Below, piece after piece: positions 59,628 through 64,000 of a stretch of DNA of 64,000 bases. The notes below the pieces were generated by a model. That model saw only the letters and a program-made list of their open reading frames with translations. It was not told the origin of the DNA and did no database searches. The stretch is taken from the NCBI GenBank assembly GCA_964244115.1, contig CAXTHM010000006.1:1-64000 (forward strand), in the 5' to 3' direction. The position numbers and the translations under genes are program-made. How positions within the stretch are numbered: position 1 is the stretch's first letter; every line of letters starts with the position of its first letter. This DNA comes from CADCWK01 sp964244115 (lineage in GTDB: Bacteria; Chloroflexota; Chloroflexia; Thermomicrobiales; UBA6265).

Positions 59628-61181
59628 ATGCGATTGGCCAGGACGCGAATCCCCGCTCCGGGGAGCACGGATGAGACGGCCCTGCGCGATCGGGTGCGGA
59701 GCGTGCTGGGCGACCCGACCCGGTTCTCCGATCTGGCGCTGCCGGACCGAGCGCTGCGGCGCTACCAGCGGGCGCCGGTCCGGGCGATCGCCGGTAGCGT
59801 CCTCGCCGGTCGGGGTGAGCAGCATGTGCTCGTCTTCAGCCGGCAGGCGGGCAAGGACGAACTCCTCGCCCAGTTGCTGGCGTGGGTGCTCGTCCGCAAC
59901 CAATTCCACGGCGGCAGCGCGGTGATGGCCTGCCCGACGTTCACCCCGCAGGCGGCCCTGGCGCGGGACCGTCTGCTGGAGCGGCTCCGGGCGGAGGTCC
60001 CGGCCCGGCTGATCGGCACGCTGACGACCAGGGAGAGCTACATCGTCCAGGTCGGGCAGGCGTCGGTGCGGTTCCTCAGCGCCTCGCCGGCGGCGAACGT
60101 CCGGGGCCAGACGGCGGATCTGCTCCTGATCGCCAATGAGGCGCAGGACATCGACCCGGCGCACTGGGATGCGGTCTTCGACCCGATGGCGGCCAGCACC
60201 AACGCCACGACCATTTTCGCGGGGACGACCTGGAGCCGGAACGGCTTGCTCGCCCGGCAGATGCGCCATCTGGGCGCGGGCGAGCAGGCGACGGGGCAGC
60301 GGGTCTGGCGGGTGCCGTGGCCGGTCGTCGCGGCGGAACTGCCCGCCTACGGCGACCGGGTCCGGGCCCGGATCGCCCAGTTCGGCGCCGACCACCCGGC
60401 GATCCGGACCGAGTACGACCTGGAGGAGCTGGAGGGCGACGGGCAACTGCTGCCGGCCGAGCGGCGCGAGCAGCTCCGGGGCGACCACCCGCGGCAGCGG
60501 CGGCGGACCGATGACGACGGCCTCTACGCGCTGCTGATCGATGTCGGCGGCGAGGCGACGGAGCCGGCGGCGACGATGGCCGGTCGTCCCGGCGCGACCG
60601 CCGGCCAGGACCGGGACAGCACGGCCCTGACGGTCGTCGCCGTCGAGCGCGGCTCCGGACGTCCAGCTTACCGGGTCGTGGATCGCCGAGTCTGGACGGG
60701 TGTCGGGCAGGTGGCGCTGCACGCACAGATCGCGGACCTGGCCCGGAACGTCTGGCGGGCGAGCGCGGTGGTCGTCGATGCGACGGGGATCGGGGCCGGG
60801 CTGGCGTCGTTCCTCGGGGCGTCGTTCCGTTCGGGCCGCGGAGGCGGGTTGGCGGGCCGGACCGGGGCCGGGCCACCGGGCGAGCCGGTGGTCGTCCCGT
60901 TCGTCTTCACGCAGGCCTCGAAGAGCGACCTGGGCTGGTCGCTGCTGGCACTGATCGACGGCGGGCGGCTGAAGGAGTACGCCGACGACGGGGCGCCCGA
61001 CACGCGGCGCTTCTGGGAGGAGGTGGCGAACGTCGCCTATGAGGTCCTGCCCGGGCCGGGGCAGCGGCTGCGCTGGCAGGTGCCGCCGAGCCGGGGTCAC
61101 GACGACCTCGTGCTGAGCCTGGCCCTGGTCTCGGTGCTGGACCGGCTGGACTGGCGGCCGCGTTGGGCCGTCGGGAGTTGA
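59628..61181 (+). CDS. Phage terminase large subunit
   Basis: A 517-residue packaging ATPase-nuclease. The Walker A variant is SRQAGKD at 71-77 (K76) and Walker B is LLLIANEAQ at 165-173 with E171. The RNase H-type nuclease domain has D305 (LIDVGGE), D384 (VVDATGIG) and H491-D-D493 (GHDDLV). It cuts and packages DNA into heads. The ATG at 59628 has GAGAGGGGAG upstream. Length and motifs are complete. Confidence 0.92.
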   Translation: MRLARTRIPAPGSTDETALRDRVRSVLGDPTRFSDLALPDRALRRYQRAPVRAIAGSVLAGRGEQHVLVFSRQAGKDELLAQLLAWVLVRNQFHGGSAVMACPTFTPQAALARDRLLERLRAEVPARLIGTLTTRESYIVQVGQASVRFLSASPAANVRGQTADLLLIANEAQDIDPAHWDAVFDPMAASTNATTIFAGTTWSRNGLLARQMRHLGAGEQATGQRVWRVPWPVVAAELPAYGDRVRARIAQFGADHPAIRTEYDLEELEGDGQLLPAERREQLRGDHPRQRRRTDDDGLYALLIDVGGEATEPAATMAGRPGATAGQDRDSTALTVVAVERGSGRPAYRVVDRRVWTGVGQVALHAQIADLARNVWRASAVVVDATGIGAGLASFLGASFRSGRGGGLAGRTGAGPPGEPVVVPFVFTQASKSDLGWSLLALIDGGRLKEYADDGAPDTRRFWEEVANVAYEVLPGPGQRLRWQVPPSRGHDDLVLSLALVSVLDRLDWRPRWAVGS

Positions 61182-61242
61182 CCGGGCGGACCGACAGTCG
61201 TCGCTTCGTCGACCCCGCACGTATTGCAGCAGCACGAACAGG

Positions 61243-61336
61243 GTTGAACCCAGATCGCCGGTTATCGCCCTGCGGAGCGATGGCCGCTGCGGCGGCCGGT
61301 CAGGGCCAGCGAAGCGAGAGCCCGTGACCCTACGAC
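61243..61336. repeat. Family B repeat, right half only
   Basis: It has GTTGAACCC, GGTTATCGCCCTGCGG, GCGGCCGGTCAGGG and the terminal CCCGTGACCCTACGAC of the family. The left half is missing. It is the only host-type repeat inside the phage-like module and lies between terminase and scaffold genes, in the 352-base gap 61182-61533. Confidence 0.7.
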
Positions 61337-61533
61337 GGGGCCGTTGCGACGCCTGGACGACCACAAGGGTCGCCCTGACGAAGGTGAAGTCGTCCAGAAA
61401 AAGCCCCTCTCTATCCGATGAGCTCCCGCAGGAGCGACATCGAGATGGGGAGGGTTCTCGCTGCGCTGGGGGTGGGGCTTGCCCGCCATCGACACCTCGA
61501 ATCGAACACACCAACCGAAAGGACACACCGTCC

Positions 61534-61929
61534 ATGGAACCCAACGACCAGATCCCATCTGATGCGACCACTGAGACCCAGACGCCGATCGACGAGTCGC
61601 CCGCGACCCAGCCGGACCGCACCGCGGACGACGTCGCGCTGGTCCGTGACTTCATCGTCGCGGCCGACCCCGGGCTGATCGCGGAACTCGTCACCGGCGC
61701 GACGGTCGGCGAGGTGCTCGCCAGCGTCGCGGCCGCCCGGGCGGCCTACCGACGTGTCGCGGAGCACGTCCGGGCGGCCGGGCCCGGCGCCGAGCCAGCC
61801 GATCGACCGGCTCCGGTGCCCGCGGTGCCGGCCGGCGGGGCGCCGCCGTTCGTGGTCGACCCCGGCGACCTGCCGTCGGGCGAGCTCATCCGGCGGGGGA
61901 TCTCGGCGGCACGCGGGGTCAGCGGGTAG
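61534..61929 (+). CDS. Putative scaffold/head assembly protein
   Basis: A 131-residue acidic protein just before the capsid gene. The N-terminus is Thr/Asp/Glu-rich and disordered; a helical part (DFIVAADPGLIAELVTGATV) lies near 34-53; the C-terminus is Pro-rich and ends RRGISAARGVSG. This is typical of scaffold proteins, which assist capsid formation. AAAGGAC precedes the ATG. The function is inferred from position and composition. Confidence 0.55.
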   Translation: MEPNDQIPSDATTETQTPIDESPATQPDRTADDVALVRDFIVAADPGLIAELVTGATVGEVLASVAAARAAYRRVAEHVRAAGPGAEPADRPAPVPAVPAGGAPPFVVDPGDLPSGELIRRGISAARGVSG

Positions 61930-62070
61930 GGCACCGGAGCGAGCGGGCGACCCGAAGGAGGGAGCGCACAGCGACAGGGACCGGGAGACCGGCCGGCGCC
62001 GATCGCGCCGGCCGGCTGACGTGGCGGGACGACCCGACGCATCGAGACGACCGAGGGGGGACAGGCGACC

Positions 62071-62958
62071 ATGGCGTTGACCAAGGTGGAAGCGGCCAAG
62101 CTGACCAATGATCTGCTCGTGCGCGGGGTGATCGATACGATCGTCCGCGAGAGCGAGCTCCTGATGCGGCTGCCATTCACCGACGTGACCGGAACGGCGA
62201 TCACCTACAACCGGGAGGCGACGATGCCGCCGGTCTCCTACTACGACGTCGGCGACACCTGGACGGAGGCGACGCCGACCTTCACGCAGGTCACGACGGC
62301 GCTCCGGATCCTCGGCGGCGATGCCGACGTGGACGACTTCCTCCAGCAGACCTACGCCAACCCGAACGACCTGGAGGCGGAGGTCGTCGCGAACCGGGCC
62401 AAGGCGATCGCCTACTCCTACAGCGAGACGTTCTATCACGGCTCCTCGCTGGCCGGGTCCAAGTCGTTCGACGGCCTGGCGCGGCTGGCCGCGCCGGGGC
62501 AGATCGTCTCCGCCGGGACCAACGGCGGGGCGCTGACGCTGGACCTGATGGACGAGCTGATCGACCGGGTCCGGCCCGGCAAGCCCGACGCGATCCTGCT
62601 GAGCAAGCGGTCGCGCCGGAAGCTGAGCGCGCTGCGGCGATCCTCCGGCAACCTGCTGGAGACGGACACGGACGCGTTCGGCCGGCGGGCACTGTTCTAC
62701 GACGGCATCCCGCTGCTCGTGGACGACTTCATCCGGGAGGACGAGGTCGTCGGGACGTCGCTGCCGAACACGTCCAGCCTGTTCGCGGTCCGGTTCGGCA
62801 GCGAGGGCGTCACCGGTCTGGAGCACGGCGGCATCCAGGTCGAGGAAGTCGGGGCGCTGGAGAGCAAGAACGCGACCCGCTGGCGGTTGAAGTGGTACTG
62901 CGGCCTGGCGCTCTACAGCGAGCTCGGCATGGCCCGGCTGATCGGCGTCACCCCGTAG
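62071..62958 (+). CDS. Phage major capsid protein
   Basis: A 295-residue protein with the pattern of phage major capsid proteins of the HK97-fold group: MALTKVEAAKLTNDLLVRGV, then FTDVTGTAITYNREA and TFTQVTTALRILGGDADVDD, and a C-terminal WRLKWYCGLALYSELGMARL strand set. AGGGGGG precedes the ATG. The size fits a subunit without a cleaved delta domain. No prohead protease gene is adjacent. Confidence 0.85.
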   Translation: MALTKVEAAKLTNDLLVRGVIDTIVRESELLMRLPFTDVTGTAITYNREATMPPVSYYDVGDTWTEATPTFTQVTTALRILGGDADVDDFLQQTYANPNDLEAEVVANRAKAIAYSYSETFYHGSSLAGSKSFDGLARLAAPGQIVSAGTNGGALTLDLMDELIDRVRPGKPDAILLSKRSRRKLSALRRSSGNLLETDTDAFGRRALFYDGIPLLVDDFIREDEVVGTSLPNTSSLFAVRFGSEGVTGLEHGGIQVEEVGALESKNATRWRLKWYCGLALYSELGMARLIGVTP

Positions 62959-63169
62959 ATCCGGTCGCGATGGGCCTGCCCGGTTCACGAGCAGGCCGCT
63001 CCCCCGACCCCGTTCCGTTGCGAGGAGTCCAGGGGCAGAGCGGGAGAACCGTCGCGACCCCGGCCCGTCTCACTCGGTCCTCCCCTCGCGCCGACCCGCC
63101 GGACCGCCCGTCCGGCGGGTCGATGCGTCCATCCGCCGCCCCGGCCTGGCCACAGGAGCAGACATCGCC

Positions 63170-64000
63170 ATGCACCCCCGGATCATCACGCTGCCATCCG
63201 TCGCCGACCCCGACAGCGCCCGGTTCGGCCGCTACCGGGAGGCGCTCGCGTTCTATGAGGGCGATCAATGGCTGGAGCGATCCCGCCGCGGCGAGACCCG
63301 CCTGACCGTCAACTACGCCCGGACGCTGCTCCGGAAGGTCGCCAGCTACCTGTTCCCGGCTCCGGTCGGCTTCTCCGTCGCGGCGCTGGTCCCTGGCGAC
63401 GCGGCATCGGATGCGGCCGCCGCCCGGGCGGAGTCGCTGCTGGCCGGCCTCACCGGCCGGCTCGGGCTCGGGCAGCTCGATCTCGACCTCGCGATCGAGG
63501 CGGCCGTGCTGGGCGACGCGGTGATGAAGGTGACGTGGGACGCCGCGGCCGATGACGGCGTCGGGGCCCCGGTGGTCGCGGCGGTCGACCCGGCGGCGGT
63601 GCTGGCCTGGTGGGCGCCGGACAACCCGCGCCGGCTGGTCCGGGTGACACAGGGCTACGGGCTGCCGGGCGCGGTGATCGCGGGACTGTTCCTGACCAAG
63701 CCATCGCCGCGGGATGCTCCGCCCGGTCCGGACGGGGCACCGGGAACGACCCGACTCGACCGTCCCGAGCGACCGCCGGCCCTGGACCCGGAGGAGACGT
63801 ACCAGGTCGTGGAGGAGTGGACCGATGCGCGCTGGCGCGTGACCGTCGCCGGTCAGGTCGTCCGCGACGGCGCCAATCCCTACGGCTGGATCCCGTACGT
63901 GATCGTCGCCAACAACCCCCGGCCGCACGAGCCGTGGGGGATGTCCGATCTGGTCGATCTGATCGACGTCTGCCGCGAACTCAACCGGCGGCTCAGCGTC
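63170..64000 (+). CDS. Phage portal protein (3' end beyond window)
   Basis: The first 277 residues of a portal protein, the ring through which DNA enters the head. It begins with RYREALAFYEGDQWLERSRR and TRLTVNYARTLLRKVASYLF, a hallmark of portal/gp6-like proteins. NPYGWIPYVIVANN and WGMSDLVDLIDVCRELNRRL follow. GGAG precedes the ATG at 63170. The frame stays open to the window end. It follows the capsid gene, the reverse of the usual order. Confidence 0.85.
   Translation, partial: MHPRIITLPSVADPDSARFGRYREALAFYEGDQWLERSRRGETRLTVNYARTLLRKVASYLFPAPVGFSVAALVPGDAASDAAAARAESLLAGLTGRLGLGQLDLDLAIEAAVLGDAVMKVTWDAAADDGVGAPVVAAVDPAAVLAWWAPDNPRRLVRVTQGYGLPGAVIAGLFLTKPSPRDAPPGPDGAPGTTRLDRPERPPALDPEETYQVVEEWTDARWRVTVAGQVVRDGANPYGWIPYVIVANNPRPHEPWGMSDLVDLIDVCRELNRRLSV

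Noticed and set aside
59546..59674. Short frame (VAFQAFPLWAGIVMLTDLAP) between the small membrane protein and terminase genes
   Set aside because: It looks somewhat protein-like, but it has no ribosome site and overlaps the terminase start; too little evidence to call.
59370..61694. Long open frame opposite the terminase
   Set aside because: Same effect; the terminase motifs decide for the plus strand.
1..64000. CRISPR array, rRNA or tRNA genes, replication origin
   Set aside because: The repeats are not regularly spaced short direct repeats, and no tRNA cloverleaf, rRNA segment or DnaA-box cluster was recognised by eye.

Overview
The window is a 64 kb piece of a very GC-rich draft bacterial genome; one run of 10 N marks a scaffold join. 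No rRNA or tRNA gene was found, so taxonomy is inferred only. Gene content and order (2-oxoglutarate dehydrogenase, a Cox operon with ctaG, F420/PPOX-type flavoproteins, MMPL exporter, extracytoplasmic glycosyltransferases) and the G/C-ending codons fit an aerobic member of Chloroflexota, perhaps near the Thermomicrobia, or a similar GC-rich phylum.

Layout. 1-3.5 kb: ECF sigma factor, membrane anti-sigma factor and a small envelope protein (minus strand). About 4.1 kb: a broken SDR gene. 4.9-9.6 kb: sucA and sucB, closed by a strong terminator. 9.6-10.5 kb: an AT-rich island with one small secreted protein. 11.4-17.9 kb: coxB-coxA-coxC-coxD-ctaG, where CoxB is a CuA + cytochrome c + blue-copper fusion. 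18-31 kb: small membrane proteins, an M20 peptidase, a HipA-like kinase with a DUF3037 partner, an ABC exporter, an MMPL exporter, a GNAT protein and a sigma-like factor behind a clear promoter and palindrome. 31.3-32.9 kb: a cystathionine beta-synthase gene cut by a faulty scaffold join. 33-36.7 kb: TerC-like protein, chromate transporter, PIG-L deacetylase. 37-47.1 kb: an amber-interrupted membrane protein, a YmdB-like phosphoesterase, a glycan cluster (GT39, DUF2064, GT2, epimerase), a VapBC-like pair, a MerR-DUF433/DUF5615 pair and a GG-reductase family flavoprotein. 47.4-58.5 kb: MarR, ATP-grasp, PPOX proteins, a second MerR-DUF433/DUF5615 pair, a membrane-anchored sulfite-oxidase-fold protein, Uma2 and a PF13625-like protein. 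58.8-64 kb: a prophage-like head module (terminase, capsid, portal), with the portal cut by the window end.

How the parts fit. The sucAB and cox/ctaG blocks supply aerobic energy metabolism: reducing power from 2-oxoglutarate, then a cytochrome oxidase with extra electron-entry domains. The minus-strand 38.8-44.7 kb genes look like a surface glycan unit. Small two-gene toxin-antitoxin-like modules are concentrated at 41.9-51.4 kb.

Between genes, the window is filled with two families of palindromic repeats. Family A is a hairpin repeat of about 75-110 bp; three copies sit inside a MITE-like element with 17-bp terminal inverted repeats. Family B is about 245 bp and in its best copy has 28-bp perfect terminal inverted repeats. 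Most gaps over 300 bases are explained by these repeats. All composition statements are by eye; family names come from recognised motifs and were not searched.
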